Part shown: one piece after another, positions 13,201 through 24,426 of the stretch
Layout of the letters: every line of letters starts with the position of its first letter
Numbering within the stretch: position 1 is the stretch's first letter
NCBI GenBank assembly: GCA_977017575.1
Contig: CDRNVI010000151.1
Location: forward strand, 103,657 to 167,656
Reading direction: 5' to 3'
Length of the DNA: 64,000 bases
DNA from: Paramoeba atlantica
Lineage: Eukaryota; Discosea
Translations under genes and position numbers: made by a program
The notes under the pieces: generated by a model
Seen by the model: only the letters and a program-made list of their open reading frames with translations
The model's database searches: none
Told to the model about the DNA's origin: nothing

Positions 13201-16200
13201 GCGAGATTGTCGGGCTGCAAGCAGCAGTGTTATGTGGACAAGCGTTCGGGCAAATGGTGTGTTGAGTGGTGGACTGTCGAGAACAAATGCCTGATGCGGA
13301 ACTATGGTCCCAAAGCATTCAACACTGAGGAAGAGGCGCGCAACTTCCTGGTGACCAAGCCAACAATTACTACAGGTGAGTTGGCTGAACTGTGTGTCGA
13401 GGATGTGCACAACCAATTCAAGTCAATTCGTTCGCATGTCTTTGGTGTGCGTGTTGGTGTTCACACAGACAGAGCTAGCCACAACCACCCACTACTCCTC
13501 GAGCCATACATGCTGGGCCTGTGGCTGGGTGATGGCACGACGTCTGGGCGCCCAATGGTGACAACAAACGATGAGGAGATTGTGATGTACCTCAAGGGCT
13601 TTGCGAAACGACTCAACCTCTCAGTCAAGGCTCAGGAGAGTGGACGAATCGGTGAGACAGATAACAAGTTCTTCTCCTACTACCTTGCCTCCCCACATGG
13701 GCAGCCCAACCAATTTCTGGAAGCGCTCAGGCACTACGGTGTTCTGCACAGCAAGTGCATCCCAAATGACTACATGGGTGCATCACGTGCCGACCGCCTC
13801 TCACTGCTCGCTGGTTTCCTGGATTCCAACGGGTGGGTGCACAAGGACAAGTTCCCAAGAGAGGAATACATTACCTATGGACTCTCCTTCTCGCAGGGTA
13901 CCAATCACAAAGACCTTCTGTATGACTTCTCTGACCTGTGCCGCTCACTCGGTTTTGCCGGCTGTGAGGTCCGCCAGTACACCGCAGGTGTGCGAAAATT
14001 GAGGAAGCGCAAGAAAGATAATGTGGAGATGATGCGATGGCAATTCGTAGCCTCAGGCCCCACATGTCACGATGTGCCAACACTGTTGGAGCGCAAACGC
14101 GTGCCCACTGATGCGTGTTGGCGCGACACAACATCAGGCATCCCCAGCAAGTTGGAGTTGTCGAAGATAGAGGCACTGGAACAACCATATGTGGGTGTCA
14201 CAGTGAGCGGTGCGAATCATCGATTTCTCCTGCGGGACTACACTGTAACCCACAACTGCAAGAAGAATCTTGGACGTTTAACACGATTGTGGCTCAAAGC
14301 TGAGCAAGAACGCCAACATAATTATTTGAAAGATGGGCCATATATTAGCGCTGAGGAAGCCGTGGCTATCTATACAACTACTGTTCATTGGCTTGAGAGC
14401 CGAAAGTTTTCTCCAATCCCTTTCCCTCCTTTGAATTACAAACATGATACAAAGTTATTGATTTTAGCGTTGGAGAGGCTGAAGGAAGCTTATTCTGTGA
14501 TGGCTCGATTAAATCAGTCCCAAAGAGAAGAACTTGGTTTGATTGAACAGGCTTATGATAACCCACACGAAGCTCTTAGTCGGATTAAACGTCATTTACT
14601 AACACAACGTGCCTTTAAAGAAGTTGGAATTGAATTTATGGACTTGTATAGTCACTTGGTGCCTGTTTATGATGTCGAACCTTTAGAAAAGATTACTGAC
14701 GCGTATTTAGACCAGTATCTATGGTACGAGGCTGATAAGAGGCACCTCTTCCCTGGTTGGATCAAACCTGGAGATTCTGAACCACCTCCTTTGTTGGTCT
14801 ACAAATGGTGCCAGGGGATTAATAACTTACACAATGTGTGGGATACATCCAATGGTGAGTGTGTTGTGATGCTTGAGACGAAGTTAGAAAAGATTTATGA
14901 AAAGGTTGATTTGACACTGTTGAATCGTTTATTACGTTTGATTCTCGATCACAATATCGCCGATTACATTACAGCGAAGAATAATATTGTGATGAATTAC
15001 AAAGATATGAATCATACGAATTCATATGGGTTGATTCGTGGTCTGCAGTTTGCTTCTTTTATCGTTCAATTCTATGGTTTAGTTTTGGATCTTCTTCTTT
15101 TGGGTTTGACTCGTGCTTCTGAAATTGCTGGTCCTCCTGAAATGCCCAATGATTTCCTCACGTTTCACAGCTTGGTCATGGAAACCAAACACCCCATTCG
15201 ACTCTATTCTCGTTATATTGATCGCATCCACATTTGTTATCGTGTGACACATGACGAAGCTAAAGAGTTGATTCAACGATATCTGACAGAGCACCCTGAT
15301 CCGAATAACGAAAATATTGTTGGGTATCCAAACCGAAAATGTTGGCCGCGTGATTGTCGGATGAGGTTGATGAAACATGATGTGAATTTAGGAAGAGCTT
15401 TGTTCTGGGATCTGAAGAATCGGTTACCCCGTTCTGTGTCGACTATTGAGTGGGAGAACTCTTTCGTGTCGGTATACAGCAAAGATAACCCTAACTTATT
15501 ATTTAATATGTGTGGGTTTGAGGTTCGGGTCTTACCAAAGATGAGAGCTATTAATGAATCGTTTACAAACAAAGATGGAGTCTGGAATCTTCAAAACGAG
15601 AGTACAAAAGAACGGACTGCTCAAGCATTTTTGCGAGTTGATGAAGAGAGTCTGAAAAGGTATGAGAACAGAGTTCGAATGATTTTGATGGCTTCTGGTT
15701 CCACTACCTTTACTAAGATTGTTAACAAGTGGAACACATCTTTGATTGGTCTGATGACCTATTTCCGTGAAGCTGTCGTTCACACACAAGAATTGTTGGA
15801 TCTATTGGTCAAGTGTGAAAACAAAATTCAGACTCGTATTAAAATTGGGTTGAACTCAAAGATGCCTTCTCGTTTCCCTCCTGTTGTCTTCTATTGCGTC
15901 GCGCCAAACACACCGGTGAGGATGGCTGATGGCTCAGAGAAGGCAATGGGCAACATCGAGCTTGGTGAGTTGGTCCTTGGTGACGATGGTGGCATCCGGA
16001 CTGTTGCACACATCCATTCTGGAAAGGCACCACTCTACCGTGTTGCACTTGCGCACAATAAGATGGACAACTTCCTCTTCAATGACTCAGCATTCGTCTG
16101 CAATGGCAATCACAAGCTGGTCATCTCGCTCATCAAGGACGAGGCATCAAATGGTCTCCGGATCGACACAACAGGTGACATGAACTCAGTGAGGGGTTCC

Positions 16201-19200
16201 ATTGGCTGCCGCTTCCTCACACTCAAGTTCGACCCTCACCTTGGCGCTGAGCGGCCATATGAGGTTGAATGCTGTATCAAGTGGAATGTCAACAACTTCG
16301 CGCGCCTGATCAAGGAGAAAGGGTATGATGTCTACAACACTCGTGCTGAGGCAATTGCTGCTGCGGAGGAGATGCAGAAGACGATGTCAGTGACTGAGTG
16401 GCACGTCTCAACAAGTGTCTATCTTGAATATGAGCGTGGTGTGAGGGAGGGCCGGGGCTTGCACATCCCACTCAAGATGCGGTATGGTGCCTCCATTGAA
16501 GAATGGCCTGTCCGGAGCTTGTGGAGACCGTCACTCACCGACATCATCAATGAGGGCATTGCGATAGTGGGGCTTGTGGGTGTGACTGTGACAGCGGAGC
16601 AGATGGCTTGGATGATTGGCCTGTGGCTTGGTGGTGGCACTGCCAAGGAGACAAGGATCTCTGTGGGTGATGACGACTGGCCTGAGCTGAAACCAAAGTT
16701 TGAGGAGTTTGGTGCTGCGTGTGGGCTAAAGATCAACCACACATCAGATCCACAAGAGAGGTGCGGGCGGGTGACGCTTGAGCCAATCGAGAAGAGGACA
16801 AACTACAAGCTCAACCTCTTGAACATTGTGTTGTCAAATCTGGGACTCTTGGAGGAGAAGCAGGTGAGCACCAGGACAGAGGAGATTCTGATCACAGAGA
16901 GTGGCAACGTGCGGCGCTCCCTCATTGCCGGCCTCATCGACTCAGACGGTTTCGTCCGCCATGACGTCAACACTGACAGGCCCAAGGGCTACACATTCAC
17001 ACAGTCAATCCGTGCGAACCACGAGTCAATCCTACACCTCTTCTACATCATCTCACGCTCACTTGGGTTGATGACGTTCACGCGTAAATATGTTGTCAAG
17101 GATACAACACAAGAGTTGAATGGCAGAGCAGAGACAGGTGCCAAGTGCTGGATGCGTGGAGATATCCACATTGCGGGTGATGTACACATGTTGCCAGTGG
17201 CGCTCTCGAAGAAGAAGATCGACCAACCAACATTCCAGCATAATCGCCAGGTGCGCACGTTCGAGATCACCAAGGAGACTGAGGACGGTGACTATGTCGG
17301 CTTCGCAGTGGGCGAGGGTGAGTCGCCTCTCTTCTGTCTCGGTGACTTCCTCGTGACGCACAATACTCCAAAGGAGTTGGGAGGTCTTGGGATGTTGTCG
17401 ATGGGTCATGTGTTGATTCCTCAGTCCGATCTTCGGTATGCCAAACAAACTGATATTGGGATCACCCACTTCCGATCTGGTCTTAGCCACGAAGAAGGAC
17501 AATTAATCCCTAACTTGTATCGTTATATCCAACCTTGGGAGATGGAGTTTATTGATTCCCAAAGAGTCTGGGCGGAATATGCCTTGAAGAGACAAGAGGC
17601 AAATGCGCAAAATCGGCGATTGACTTTAGAGGATTTGGAAGACAGTTGGGATAAGGGAATTCCTCGAATCAACACTCTCTTCCAAAAGGATCGACATACT
17701 CTTGCCTATGACAAGGGTTGGCGAGTCAGAACAGACTTCAAGCAGTACCAATTGTTGAAAAATAACCCTTTCTGGTGGACTCATCAACGTCACGATGGAA
17801 AACTTTGGAATTTGAATAATTATCGAACTGATATGATCCAAGCGTTGGGAGGTGTCGAAGGTATTTTGGAACATACTTTGTTTAAGGGAACCTACTTTCC
17901 GACATGGGAAGGTCTCTTTTGGGAGAAGGCGTGCTTCCGCATCGATACTGAGTTGATGCTCGCCACTGGGGAGACTATTTTGGCAAAAGATGTCAAAGTA
18001 GCTACTCTTCTCATGGGGGATGATGGAACACCGAGGAAAGTTGCAAAGGTTGTGAATGGAATCGACAGATTGTATGAAATTTCTTTCACTGGTCACGAAA
18101 GCGAGCCATTGGTTGTCACTGGAAACCACATCTTATGTCTTAAAGCAAGTTCGAGTTTGGATGATGATGATTCGATAAATATTAAAAAAGGAGAGATAAT
18201 CGAAATGACTGTTGAAGAATATCTTGCATTGCAACCAATTGTTCAAAGGCTTTTACGACTTTACCGGGCATCTTCTATTCCATTCAATACTGAATGCACG
18301 CCGGATAAGATGCTTGTTGATCCATACTTTTTGGGACTATGGTTAGGTGATGGCATGCATCTCAGTGAAGACAAAGAGAACATTCGGACTGATCATGGTA
18401 AGAAAAATCCATTACTCGACGATCTGCGTTCGTTACAATTGATTCCACCTGCGGGAGAGAGGTTAAAAGGACCGGAAGTTGGTATGAAACATATCCCAGA
18501 TATTTACAAGTTTGCAAGCGAAGAAACTCGCCTGCAGGTACTGGCTGGCTTACTCGACAGCGACGGATGCCACAATGATGATCGCAGAATTGTTTATGTA
18601 TTCACACAATCTGATCGTTTGTGGCACAAACGGCTCTTTGAAGATACTGTTTTTCTGGCTCGAAGTCTCGGTTTCAGCTGCTGCCCTATTAATCTCGAAG
18701 ATGTGGGTGAAAAAGAGATTTTAGGAGGACGAATGTGTGAAACTGGAAACACTTTAAGACTGCAGATATTCGGTGATATCAATAAAATTCCGGTGAAACT
18801 CAACCGAAAAATGGCGCGCGAGAGAATAACGACTGCTGCAGATTGGCGCACACATAGCATTGGATCGATTCGTCAACTCGAGAAACCTGAACCTTTTGTT
18901 GGTTTCTTGGTTGATGGCAACAAGCGTTTCTTGCGCGCAGACTTCTTGGTCACACACAACTCTGGTTTTGAAGAATCCATGAAGTACAAGAAATTGACAA
19001 ATGCACAGCGCTCTGGTTTGAATCAGATCCCTAATCGACGATTCACATTATGGTGGTCTCCAACTATTAACAGAGCGAATGTGTATGTTGGATTTCAAGT
19101 CCAGCTTGATTTAACTGGTATTTTCATGCACGGAAAAATTCCTACTTTGAAGATTTCTCTCATTCAAATTTTCCGTGCCCATTTGTGGCAGAAGATACAT

Positions 19201-22200
19201 GAGAGTATCGTTATGGATCTTTGTCTCCGAGATGACCAAATGATTTTGGCCGCTGATGGGAGCCACATCACTGCAGGAAACGTTACAGAGGGAACCATGT
19301 TGGTTGGCGAAGATGGTGCTCCTCGTAGAGTAGTTGCTATTCATAAAGGAGAAAGTCCAGTGATGTATCATTTCCATCCTCGGAAGCTTCGAAAGGGTGA
19401 CACTGCACAGCAAGGATTCGTCTGCACCCCAAATCATATTGTTTGTTTGAGGTTACCAAAACCTGTTATCCAAAGGAGATCAAACCCAACATCTGTAATT
19501 GTGCGGTATCCAGAAATATTGATGAAAGTTGAATTTGACTTTCCGACTTTCCAAATGAAAGAGAAGAGGTTCTCAGTGGATCCCACTCAGTTTGGTGCGC
19601 TCTCTCACAATCCCCAGGAACGTTGTAAAGACTCAGCCGACAAATTCATGGACGAAGCGAGGAAGAAGGGTTGTAAAGTTCAGTTGGTTCACTTAAAGTC
19701 ACAGGAAAAGTATGTTGTAAAAATTTCTGATGCACCTGCTGAGAGTGACTTGAATGTTGGTTCGATTGGATTTTCTTACAGAAACCATTATCGCTCAGGT
19801 GTCCCTTCGATTGATGATGCTGAAAGGGAGGCTGTGTTATTTTTGGATTCGCTCGAGAAGGATGTTGTATGGGAGGTGACTGCCAAAAATTACTTTGATT
19901 GGGCTCAATCTTCCTCCTTGCACAAGGAATGCCGATTATATCTGAAACCGACAGTATGTACCACATGGGAAGATGATGTGACTCTAGCTAGAGAGTGGTC
20001 TCAACGATCTGGGCTCTCTTTGCACGAACTTGGCTGGCTCTTAGGATTGTGGCTTGGTGATGGGAAAGCTGATGACACCCGAATTACCCTCGACATGAGC
20101 AAAGATCTGGCTTCATTTGAGCGTCTGAAATCTCTTGCTGAGAAAATGAAGCTCTATGTAGTTATCCCGCCTCAGTTTGACAGCCAAATGGCTATTGAAG
20201 ATCGATCTCAACTTGTTCTTTTGAGTACAAGCCCTTCTTCACGAAATGTAAAAACAGCAAACATCTTCTGGAACATTCTCAGTGCGTTTGGGGCAAATAC
20301 TCCTGGAAAACGTTTGACTCAGGGATCTATTCAAAAATTTGTCCAATCGCCAGAGCAGTTCCGTCTTGGTCTCCTTGCTGGTCTTATTGACTCAGATGGT
20401 ACTCTCTCTACGAGTGAAGAACGACATCGACACTATGTATTCAGCCAGTATCTTGGTCATGTAGAGATCGTAGAGCTTGCCCAGCGCGTTGCTTCGAGTA
20501 TTGGAGCTCGTGCCAATGTTACTCAAGTAGATTATGTTGATCGGCGCACAAAGAAGAACCATTCCCGTAAAGACCTTATCATTGGGGGAACAGCGAAGCT
20601 ATTGGAGTTGGACTGTGCGATTCTTTCAAAGAGACTTCCTCGTGATAGTTTTGATCGTCCATTTGTTCAAGATCCTTCAGTCAGGTGCTTTGACGTTAAC
20701 CAAATCAGAGGTGGTTCATTTACTGGATTCCAATTGGATGACAATGGCCCTAATGCACGATTTCTTCTTGCAAATGGAATTTCTACACACAATTGTCAAG
20801 TGTTTGACCAAGAACTTGATGCATTGGAGATTGAGACTGTGCAAAAGGAGACCATCCATCCCCGAAAGAGCTACAAGATGAATAGCTCTTGTGCTGATAT
20901 CTTGTTATTTGCTTCGTACAAGTGGCAAGTCTCTAAACCTTCCTTATTGATGGATGGAGGGGATACATTTGAAGGAACAACGACGAAATATTGGTTGGAT
21001 GTGCAACTTCGTTGGGGAGATTATGATTCGCATGATATTGAGAGGTATTCTCGTGCTAAGTTTTTGGATTATACGACTGATAATCTCTCTCTCTATCCTT
21101 CTCCAACTGGGTGTCTTGTTGGAGTTGATTTGGCGTATAACTTGTACGCTTCCTACGGAAATTGGTTCCCTGGATGTAAACCACTGATCCAACAAGCTTT
21201 GGCCAAAATTATCAAAGCAAACCCAGCTTTGTATGTCCTTCGTGAGCGTATTCGAAAAGGTCTTCAACTGTATTCTTCTGAGCCAACTGAACCATACCTG
21301 ACTCCTCAGAATTATGGAGAGCTGTTCAGCAAGCAGATTATTTGGTTTGTGGACGACACAAATGTCTATCGGGTCACAATTCATAAGACTTTTGAGGGTA
21401 ACTTAACCTGCTTCCCAGCGGATGATCATCAGATCTTGACTGAGCATGGCTTCTGGTTCTTGTCACAAGTGCTGGAGCATTTTGAAACACACGAGACACT
21501 CAGTGTTGGCTGCTATGTGGAAGGTGTGCTTGAGTACCATGACATCACCCGCGCGGATGTCACAATTCAGGAAGGCTCACATGATTTGGTCAGCATGGTC
21601 TCAGAGAAGACTAAGCGCAATGGTAGAGGTGGATCAACTCGTGTTATGTCTGCCGATAATGTGGACATTGCACCCACTTCGAACCATCGCATGCTGCTTC
21701 GTGTGGGCCGAACAGTGGGCCACCGAGAGTGGCCAGGTAGCAAGAAAACTCCCCCGCCACTTGAGGTCCATCTTGCTGGTTCTGTACTTGAGAAGGGCCA
21801 AGCAGACGATACTGTTGTCGCTCAGTTTTTGGCACACTTCAGTGAAGGAGAGAAGGTGACTTGTGCTGACCTTCCATTTGCTCAGGCTCTGGATCTGAGA
21901 ACTGGTGATGAGGTGGATGCATTCTTGGAGCTCTATGGCTATTGGGTGGGTGATGGATATCTCAACATTAACGCCAAAGCCATTGCATTTGCGCCCAAGA
22001 AGGTCAATGATTGGGATTATCTGGATGCCCTCTTTGAGCGCCTGGAGCGTGTTCTGCCAGAAATCACGCATGAAACTCACCGTGGTGGAGTCCAGATTGC
22101 TGCCCGCCCACCAATCCTGGAGTGCAACAAGCCTGCTGGACGTGCTGCAGCGCCTCGTGTTGGAGAACGCCAGCGTTTGTACCACATTTCCAAATCTGAA

Positions 22201-24426
22201 TGGTTTGACTATTTTTACCATGAGTATGGGCACAAATATGTTGGTGGTCCCAATGAGGCCCAGAAACGTCTTGATGGTACTTATCCACCAGACGCTGAGA
22301 ACACAAACTCAACCAAGTTGTTCTGGTACTGGGTTTGGAAGCGGCTGGGCAAAGCTCGTTTGCGGCTCATTCTCAAGGGATTGCGATTTGCTGCTGGGGA
22401 TCAAGCTGCAGCCAAGGATCACTTAAGCAGTGGCAAGATCCACACATCTTCTGTGCAATTCCGTGATGAATGCCAGCGGCTTGCTCTGCATGCTGGTTAT
22501 ACCACTTTGTTTACTGTCAACGTAGAGAAAGGTGGTTGTGAAATGGAACGTCGAGAGTCAACAGGTGCAGCACGATGCACCACACCCATCAAGGCCAAGG
22601 AAACAAATTGGAATGTCCATTATTCAGAGGCAAAACAGCAGGCAGAGCCCAAACTGCCAGTCAAGAAGAGCATGAAGGCGGTGCATTACAATGGCACTGT
22701 GTGGTGTGTGACAGTTCCATCAGCAGGCCAGTACATTATGGTGCGCCGTGTATTGAAGCAGGAAGACGGTGTTGTTACAAAAGCATCACGCCCAGTGGTG
22801 GTTGGGAACACCAAACCGATTAATGGAGCAATTTTCGTCTTCAATCCTCGTACTGGCCAACTGTTCTTGAAGATTATTCACACTTCTGTTTGGGCAGGAC
22901 AAAAACGTCTCGGTCAGTTGGCCAAGTGGAAAACTGCTGAAGAAGTTGCTGCTTTGATTCGCGCTTGTCCTGTAGAGGAGCAACCCAAACAAATTATTGT
23001 AACGAGAAAGGGTATGTTGGATCCCCTTGAAGTCCATCTCTTAGATTTCCCCAATATTGTCATTAAAGGAAGTGAGCTGCAGTTGCCTTTCCAAGCTTGT
23101 TTGAAGATTGAGAAATTTGGAGATTTGATCTTGAAAGCGACTGAACCGCGTATGGTCTTGTTCAACTTGTACGATGATTGGCTCAATTCAATTTCCTCTT
23201 ACACTGCATTCTCTCGTCTGATTTTGATTCTCCGTGCTCTTCATGTGAACCAAGAGAAAACTCGGACCATTTTGAAGCCTGATAAGACGACTGTGACAGA
23301 ACCTCACCATATTTGGCCCACATTAACAGATGAAGAATGGATTAAAGTTGAGGTGACACTGAAGGATCTGATCTTGGCAGATTTTGGAAAGAAAAATAAT
23401 GTCAATGTTGCTTCTCTCACTCAATCTGAGATCCGTGATATTATTTTGGGAATGGAAATTTCTCCTCCGTCGGAGCAGCGCCAGCAAATCGCTGAAATTG
23501 AAAAACAGACTTCAGATGGAGGTCAGTTAACGGCGGTGACGAGTGAGACTGCGAATGTTCACGGAGATAAGATGATCGTTACGACCACTTCCCCACACGG
23601 ACAAAAGGTGTTTTCTTCTCGAACTGATTGGCGTGTCCGTGCGATCTCGTCTGTGAATTTGCATTTGAGAACCAACCATATCTACGTTCCCCCAGATGAT
23701 ATCAAAGAATCCGGATTTACATACATTTTCCCTAAGAATGTCCTGAAAAAGTTCATCTGTATTGCGGATCTTCGCACCCAAATCTCAGGATATTTGTATG
23801 GAGTGAGCCCAGCTGATAATCTCCAAGTGAAAGAGATTCGGTGTATTGTTTTGCCTCCTCAAATTGGGACACCTATCTCTGTGACTCTCCCAAATCAATT
23901 ACCTGAACACGAGTTGTTGAAGGATATGGAACCCCTTGGTTGGATTCACACACAGCCAAATGAGCTTCCTCAACTTCCTCCAAATGATGTTATTATGCAT
24001 TCCAAGATTATTTCAAATAACAAATCTTGGGATGTGGAAAAATCGATTGTCATTACATGTAGCTTTACTCCAGGGTCCTGCTCTTTGACTGCCTATCGAT
24101 TGACTGGGAAAGGTTACGATTGGGGAAAAGGAAACAAAGATAGCAATGACCACACTGGTTACATGCCAACTTTTTATGAAAAAGCCCAAATGCTTCTTTC
24201 TGATCTCTTCTTGGGTTATTATATGGTCCCTGATGTGGGAAGTTGGAATTATAATTTTATGGGAGTCAAACATCACCCATCGATGAAATATGGAGTTGCT
24301 CTTGGCAATCCAAAAGAATTTTATCATCCTGACCATCGTCCAGCCCACTTCTTGAACTTTTCTGCTTTTGAGACTGTTAGTAAGGATGCTGATGCTGAGA
24401 CTGATCATGAAGATCTTTTCTCTTAA
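7255..24426 (+). CDS. PRP8: Prp8, U5 snRNP spliceosome core protein, interrupted by seven inteins; single exon
   Basis: Central scaffold of the spliceosome active site. One uninterrupted frame of 5,723 codons from ATG 7255 to TAA 24424-24426. The start is chosen because [14 protein letters not shown] begins a P/Q-rich N-terminus as in other Prp8 proteins. Excising seven inteins leaves a 2,366-residue extein, the usual family length, that reads continuously through the N-terminal domain, reverse-transcriptase-like core, linker, endonuclease-like and RNase H-like domains, to a C-terminal Jab1/MPN domain ([15 protein letters not shown] through [12 protein letters not shown]). Extein sequence is close to human Prp8 at every junction. 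Inteins sit after extein residues 634, 748, 801, 1347, 1536, 1623 and 1828. No spliceosomal intron exists in 17 kb although neighbours are intron-dense. Function requires seven protein-splicing events. Confidence 0.98.
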   Translation: MSFPPPGIFPQPGQQQQQQQPPPPHLQQQQQQPPPPSHQPPPPKQEPPPHFTKDLLEEKKKKWAQLNAKRYCDKRKFGYVEPQKEDMPPQHLRKIIKDHGDMSAKKFRHDKRVYLGALKYVPHAIFKLLENMPMPWEEVRDVNVLYHMTGAITFVNEIPWVVEPIYIAQWGTMWMMMRKEKRDRRHFKRMRFPPFDDEEPPLDYGENILDIEPVEGIQMELDPDEDEPVYEWFYDHQPLKRSKLVNGPSYKRWKLTVPIMSTLYRLAGQLLSDLTDPNYFYLFDLKSFFTAKALNMAIPGGPKFEPLFRDIEAQDEDWNEFNDIHKIIIRHPIRTESRIAFPFLYNDRPRKVFVTPYHHPLVCYMKTEDPNLPAFFWDPLINPIPGMKSSRALTEFEEELLEGEEDDFSLPEDVEPFLIDTPLFSGNTAAGIALYWAPHPFNERTGHMRRALDIPLVKPWFLERCPPNQPVKVRVSYQKLLKCYVHNCLKKRPPKSLKRRALFKSLKVTKFFQTTEIDWVEAGLQVCRQGYNMLNLLIHRKNLNYLHLDYNFMLKPIKTLTTKERKKSRFGNAFHLCREILRLTKFVVDSYVQYRLGNLDAYQLADGLQYIFAHVGHLTGMYRYKYRLMRQIRMCFDPETPVMMANGTTKAIKDVEVGEEVMGDTLTSRKVVAKADGLAQMYRVTYDNKGDKSAWDDEGSSSSFVCNGPHQLVVIVKSDLHIDTTTDILRVTYCKMVQDDNLGFEVPLLTALQFAVNPHAYDMEPNAKAKAKVAAETKAHELQVLGYKTALTHLAKQGQFRVLVPKANRPEGADAKDFAFTYSYNRTGGQYYLTREKAVAASEKFFASCKAELVWEPTVEQWLRFEEQYPRRAKKCKMVRVGRPSAITNPPVKLLSDLVRESIKQVADNHGPQPKVSLENAIPKLAFLVGVWLGAGHNKSPSIYMVLNEETRSFYNGLQQITDDLGLTIGKRTMSNDPKHAHLCHEWYVTFSSASKSRKRKGMSENNLGNCTQQNVLCVLLKRLGFYEVSNKHLSEEVILSVVCDSQEVRGALLAGLIDTDGHLEMNRMWRITQKDHDANGMHHKSILDLAHRTALSLGLHSSRCRAKKVYKSTLRGKPLASGIMGGTCITTPPVNDPISKFILTDYKRITESSHNMLRSDRNRQLYRFKVSKMDTPEGPYVGIQVEGENERFLLGDHVSVHNCKDLKHLIYYRFNTGPVGKGPGCGFWAPGWRVWLFFLRGIVPLLERWLGNLLARQFEGRHSKGIAKTVTKQRVESHFDLELRAAVMHDILDMMPEGLKQNKSRTILQHLSEAWRCFSPSTPVRMADGMTKKAGDIVKGDLVLGSKGQGLPVLHTMNGRDRMYRVDLLPDGVNEGNDPNWNFEEDGFVCNSRHELVLVNPQLGGVSINHNATRRVFEVHSAGLVPYKGPVPIEKHLGHICRTFSYSENMYRSLKASKDAAEAEAKYLKESGASNVRVQVNYKRGCVSVSVASLNGAVRKHSGTFRFGVSKLNGTTDTDRIFAGEAAAKAAAESYVVDCAKIPAMWSVSVEDYLAYCKAHPQHADRLRMVFCDQIEFPRVIHLQKQFYNVDDLLNDMYASNLLPHATAADVAYLLGLHLADGKKGHAKFFLGLHEKKIIDYLVAIAPTFGMVATLEKPVTNCQPVYLSGCDFRVPNSRKRNTLLSLFCHLGYGIDDTKKVSGKLWKNIVLQDSTFRRAVLAGLIDGDGTYQIAHRNCDKPHGYGFVQGVDSEYSKHHEDIMFLVRDISRSLGLNCFIFRRSNGYPADRVRLTCNITGDGVHLIPCKEKPLMKHECSENPSRFRGYVQFKVTKASENGPYCGFQLEGSPLFLLKNWLIAHNCFKANIPWKVPGLPIAIENMILRYVKSKADWWTNVAHYNRERIRRGATVDKTVCLSPDTEVRMWDGSVRTMTEVNVGDLLVGDDSTPRTVIERWTGMTDVMYEINQHNGMTYRCTGKHQLVARLSGCKQQCYVDKRSGKWCVEWWTVENKCLMRNYGPKAFNTEEEARNFLVTKPTITTGELAELCVEDVHNQFKSIRSHVFGVRVGVHTDRASHNHPLLLEPYMLGLWLGDGTTSGRPMVTTNDEEIVMYLKGFAKRLNLSVKAQESGRIGETDNKFFSYYLASPHGQPNQFLEALRHYGVLHSKCIPNDYMGASRADRLSLLAGFLDSNGWVHKDKFPREEYITYGLSFSQGTNHKDLLYDFSDLCRSLGFAGCEVRQYTAGVRKLRKRKKDNVEMMRWQFVASGPTCHDVPTLLERKRVPTDACWRDTTSGIPSKLELSKIEALEQPYVGVTVSGANHRFLLRDYTVTHNCKKNLGRLTRLWLKAEQERQHNYLKDGPYISAEEAVAIYTTTVHWLESRKFSPIPFPPLNYKHDTKLLILALERLKEAYSVMARLNQSQREELGLIEQAYDNPHEALSRIKRHLLTQRAFKEVGIEFMDLYSHLVPVYDVEPLEKITDAYLDQYLWYEADKRHLFPGWIKPGDSEPPPLLVYKWCQGINNLHNVWDTSNGECVVMLETKLEKIYEKVDLTLLNRLLRLILDHNIADYITAKNNIVMNYKDMNHTNSYGLIRGLQFASFIVQFYGLVLDLLLLGLTRASEIAGPPEMPNDFLTFHSLVMETKHPIRLYSRYIDRIHICYRVTHDEAKELIQRYLTEHPDPNNENIVGYPNRKCWPRDCRMRLMKHDVNLGRALFWDLKNRLPRSVSTIEWENSFVSVYSKDNPNLLFNMCGFEVRVLPKMRAINESFTNKDGVWNLQNESTKERTAQAFLRVDEESLKRYENRVRMILMASGSTTFTKIVNKWNTSLIGLMTYFREAVVHTQELLDLLVKCENKIQTRIKIGLNSKMPSRFPPVVFYCVAPNTPVRMADGSEKAMGNIELGELVLGDDGGIRTVAHIHSGKAPLYRVALAHNKMDNFLFNDSAFVCNGNHKLVISLIKDEASNGLRIDTTGDMNSVRGSIGCRFLTLKFDPHLGAERPYEVECCIKWNVNNFARLIKEKGYDVYNTRAEAIAAAEEMQKTMSVTEWHVSTSVYLEYERGVREGRGLHIPLKMRYGASIEEWPVRSLWRPSLTDIINEGIAIVGLVGVTVTAEQMAWMIGLWLGGGTAKETRISVGDDDWPELKPKFEEFGAACGLKINHTSDPQERCGRVTLEPIEKRTNYKLNLLNIVLSNLGLLEEKQVSTRTEEILITESGNVRRSLIAGLIDSDGFVRHDVNTDRPKGYTFTQSIRANHESILHLFYIISRSLGLMTFTRKYVVKDTTQELNGRAETGAKCWMRGDIHIAGDVHMLPVALSKKKIDQPTFQHNRQVRTFEITKETEDGDYVGFAVGEGESPLFCLGDFLVTHNTPKELGGLGMLSMGHVLIPQSDLRYAKQTDIGITHFRSGLSHEEGQLIPNLYRYIQPWEMEFIDSQRVWAEYALKRQEANAQNRRLTLEDLEDSWDKGIPRINTLFQKDRHTLAYDKGWRVRTDFKQYQLLKNNPFWWTHQRHDGKLWNLNNYRTDMIQALGGVEGILEHTLFKGTYFPTWEGLFWEKACFRIDTELMLATGETILAKDVKVATLLMGDDGTPRKVAKVVNGIDRLYEISFTGHESEPLVVTGNHILCLKASSSLDDDDSINIKKGEIIEMTVEEYLALQPIVQRLLRLYRASSIPFNTECTPDKMLVDPYFLGLWLGDGMHLSEDKENIRTDHGKKNPLLDDLRSLQLIPPAGERLKGPEVGMKHIPDIYKFASEETRLQVLAGLLDSDGCHNDDRRIVYVFTQSDRLWHKRLFEDTVFLARSLGFSCCPINLEDVGEKEILGGRMCETGNTLRLQIFGDINKIPVKLNRKMARERITTAADWRTHSIGSIRQLEKPEPFVGFLVDGNKRFLRADFLVTHNSGFEESMKYKKLTNAQRSGLNQIPNRRFTLWWSPTINRANVYVGFQVQLDLTGIFMHGKIPTLKISLIQIFRAHLWQKIHESIVMDLCLRDDQMILAADGSHITAGNVTEGTMLVGEDGAPRRVVAIHKGESPVMYHFHPRKLRKGDTAQQGFVCTPNHIVCLRLPKPVIQRRSNPTSVIVRYPEILMKVEFDFPTFQMKEKRFSVDPTQFGALSHNPQERCKDSADKFMDEARKKGCKVQLVHLKSQEKYVVKISDAPAESDLNVGSIGFSYRNHYRSGVPSIDDAEREAVLFLDSLEKDVVWEVTAKNYFDWAQSSSLHKECRLYLKPTVCTTWEDDVTLAREWSQRSGLSLHELGWLLGLWLGDGKADDTRITLDMSKDLASFERLKSLAEKMKLYVVIPPQFDSQMAIEDRSQLVLLSTSPSSRNVKTANIFWNILSAFGANTPGKRLTQGSIQKFVQSPEQFRLGLLAGLIDSDGTLSTSEERHRHYVFSQYLGHVEIVELAQRVASSIGARANVTQVDYVDRRTKKNHSRKDLIIGGTAKLLELDCAILSKRLPRDSFDRPFVQDPSVRCFDVNQIRGGSFTGFQLDDNGPNARFLLANGISTHNCQVFDQELDALEIETVQKETIHPRKSYKMNSSCADILLFASYKWQVSKPSLLMDGGDTFEGTTTKYWLDVQLRWGDYDSHDIERYSRAKFLDYTTDNLSLYPSPTGCLVGVDLAYNLYASYGNWFPGCKPLIQQALAKIIKANPALYVLRERIRKGLQLYSSEPTEPYLTPQNYGELFSKQIIWFVDDTNVYRVTIHKTFEGNLTCFPADDHQILTEHGFWFLSQVLEHFETHETLSVGCYVEGVLEYHDITRADVTIQEGSHDLVSMVSEKTKRNGRGGSTRVMSADNVDIAPTSNHRMLLRVGRTVGHREWPGSKKTPPPLEVHLAGSVLEKGQADDTVVAQFLAHFSEGEKVTCADLPFAQALDLRTGDEVDAFLELYGYWVGDGYLNINAKAIAFAPKKVNDWDYLDALFERLERVLPEITHETHRGGVQIAARPPILECNKPAGRAAAPRVGERQRLYHISKSEWFDYFYHEYGHKYVGGPNEAQKRLDGTYPPDAENTNSTKLFWYWVWKRLGKARLRLILKGLRFAAGDQAAAKDHLSSGKIHTSSVQFRDECQRLALHAGYTTLFTVNVEKGGCEMERRESTGAARCTTPIKAKETNWNVHYSEAKQQAEPKLPVKKSMKAVHYNGTVWCVTVPSAGQYIMVRRVLKQEDGVVTKASRPVVVGNTKPINGAIFVFNPRTGQLFLKIIHTSVWAGQKRLGQLAKWKTAEEVAALIRACPVEEQPKQIIVTRKGMLDPLEVHLLDFPNIVIKGSELQLPFQACLKIEKFGDLILKATEPRMVLFNLYDDWLNSISSYTAFSRLILILRALHVNQEKTRTILKPDKTTVTEPHHIWPTLTDEEWIKVEVTLKDLILADFGKKNNVNVASLTQSEIRDIILGMEISPPSEQRQQIAEIEKQTSDGGQLTAVTSETANVHGDKMIVTTTSPHGQKVFSSRTDWRVRAISSVNLHLRTNHIYVPPDDIKESGFTYIFPKNVLKKFICIADLRTQISGYLYGVSPADNLQVKEIRCIVLPPQIGTPISVTLPNQLPEHELLKDMEPLGWIHTQPNELPQLPPNDVIMHSKIISNNKSWDVEKSIVITCSFTPGSCSLTAYRLTGKGYDWGKGNKDSNDHTGYMPTFYEKAQMLLSDLFLGYYMVPDVGSWNYNFMGVKHHPSMKYGVALGNPKEFYHPDHRPAHFLNFSAFETVSKDADAETDHEDLFS
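9157..10863 (+). mobile_element. Prp8 intein 1 (569 aa), LAGLIDADG type, endonuclease probably dead
   Basis: Inserted between extein RQIRM and CKDLKHLIY. Block A starts with Cys1 ([18 protein letters not shown]). Block B is NGPH, with Asn in place of the usual Thr. The C-terminus [11 protein letters not shown] ends His-Asn before Cys+1, so all splicing residues are present. Endonuclease motif 1 reads LVGVWLGAG, with Ala (GCT, 10057-10059) where the metal-binding Asp belongs; motif 2 [10 protein letters not shown] is intact. A roughly 100-residue extra module lies between block B and motif 1. Codons end in G/C visibly more often than in the extein. Confidence 0.95.
11206..12837 (+). mobile_element. 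Prp8 intein 2 (544 aa), LAGLIDADG type, both motifs intact
   Basis: Inserted between LSEAWR and CFKANIPW of the extein. Block [19 protein letters not shown] with Cys1; block B NSRH; C-terminus [11 protein letters not shown] then Cys+1. Endonuclease motifs LLGLHLADG and [10 protein letters not shown] both keep the acidic residue, so homing activity is plausible. It carries the same type of extra module as inteins 1 and 6. Its base composition is closer to the extein than that of inteins 1, 3 and 4. Confidence 0.95.
12997..14256 (+). mobile_element. Prp8 intein 3 (420 aa), LAGLIDADG type, endonuclease probably dead
   Basis: Inserted between ATVDKTV and CKKNLGRL. Cys1 ([18 protein letters not shown]), block B TGKH, C-terminus [11 protein letters not shown] then Cys+1. 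Motif 1 MLGLWLGDG is intact; motif 2 reads [10 protein letters not shown], with Asn (AAC, 13828-13830) replacing the catalytic Asp. After block B there is a segment GKWCVEWW with a following [10 protein letters not shown] helix that resembles an AP2-like fold pattern. GC-rich third positions compared with flanking extein. Confidence 0.94.
15895..17364 (+). mobile_element. Prp8 intein 4 (490 aa), LAGLIDADG type, endonuclease probably dead, Thr+1
   Basis: Inserted between PPVVFY and TPKELGGLG. Cys1 ([18 protein letters not shown]), block B NGNH, C-terminus [11 protein letters not shown] followed by Thr+1. Motif 1 is MIGLWLGGG, with Gly (GGT, 16633-16635) for Asp; motif 2 [10 protein letters not shown] is intact. 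Strongly G/C-ending codon usage. Splicing residues are complete, so protein splicing should still work. Confidence 0.94.
17932..18960 (+). mobile_element. Prp8 intein 5 (343 aa), compact LAGLIDADG type, both motifs intact, Ser+1
   Basis: Inserted between GLFWEKA and SGFEESM. To my recollection this is the classical fungal Prp8 intein site. Cys1 ([18 protein letters not shown]), block B TGNH, C-terminus [11 protein letters not shown] then Ser+1. Motifs FLGLWLGDG and [10 protein letters not shown] are intact. Smallest of the seven, lacking most of the extra module but keeping the segment [12 protein letters not shown]-rich codon use like the host gene. Confidence 0.95.
19222..20793 (+). mobile_element. 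Prp8 intein 6 (524 aa), LAGLIDADG type, both motifs intact
   Basis: Inserted between SIVMDL and [11 protein letters not shown]. Cys1 ([18 protein letters not shown]), block B TPNH, C-terminus [11 protein letters not shown] then Cys+1. Motifs LLGLWLGDG and [10 protein letters not shown] both keep Asp. It carries a longer extra module between block B and motif 1, like inteins 1 and 2. Confidence 0.95.
21409..22809 (+). mobile_element. Prp8 intein 7 (467 aa), different lineage, ends Gly-Asn, Thr+1, endonuclease probably dead
   Basis: Inserted between FEGNLT and TKPINGAIF in the RNase H-like domain. Cys1 starts [18 protein letters not shown]; block B is TSNH; the C-terminal block reads [13 protein letters not shown] and then RPVVVGN, so the penultimate residue is Gly, not His. 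This C-terminal form resembles inteins I recall from large DNA viruses and from RNA polymerase or ribonucleotide reductase genes. Motif 1 LYGYWVGDG is intact; motif 2 LKGLRFAAG has Ala (GCT, 22393-22395) for Asp. It shares little with inteins 1-6. Confidence 0.92.

Noticed and set aside
21634-22233. Minus-strand open frame of about 200 codons within intein 7
   Set aside because: It is the antisense shadow of a clearly coding region with intact intein blocks; no independent motif or start context.
9157-22809. Inserts in Prp8 as group I/II introns or transposons
   Set aside because: All seven keep the reading frame, contain no stop codon, and show intein splicing blocks at both ends.
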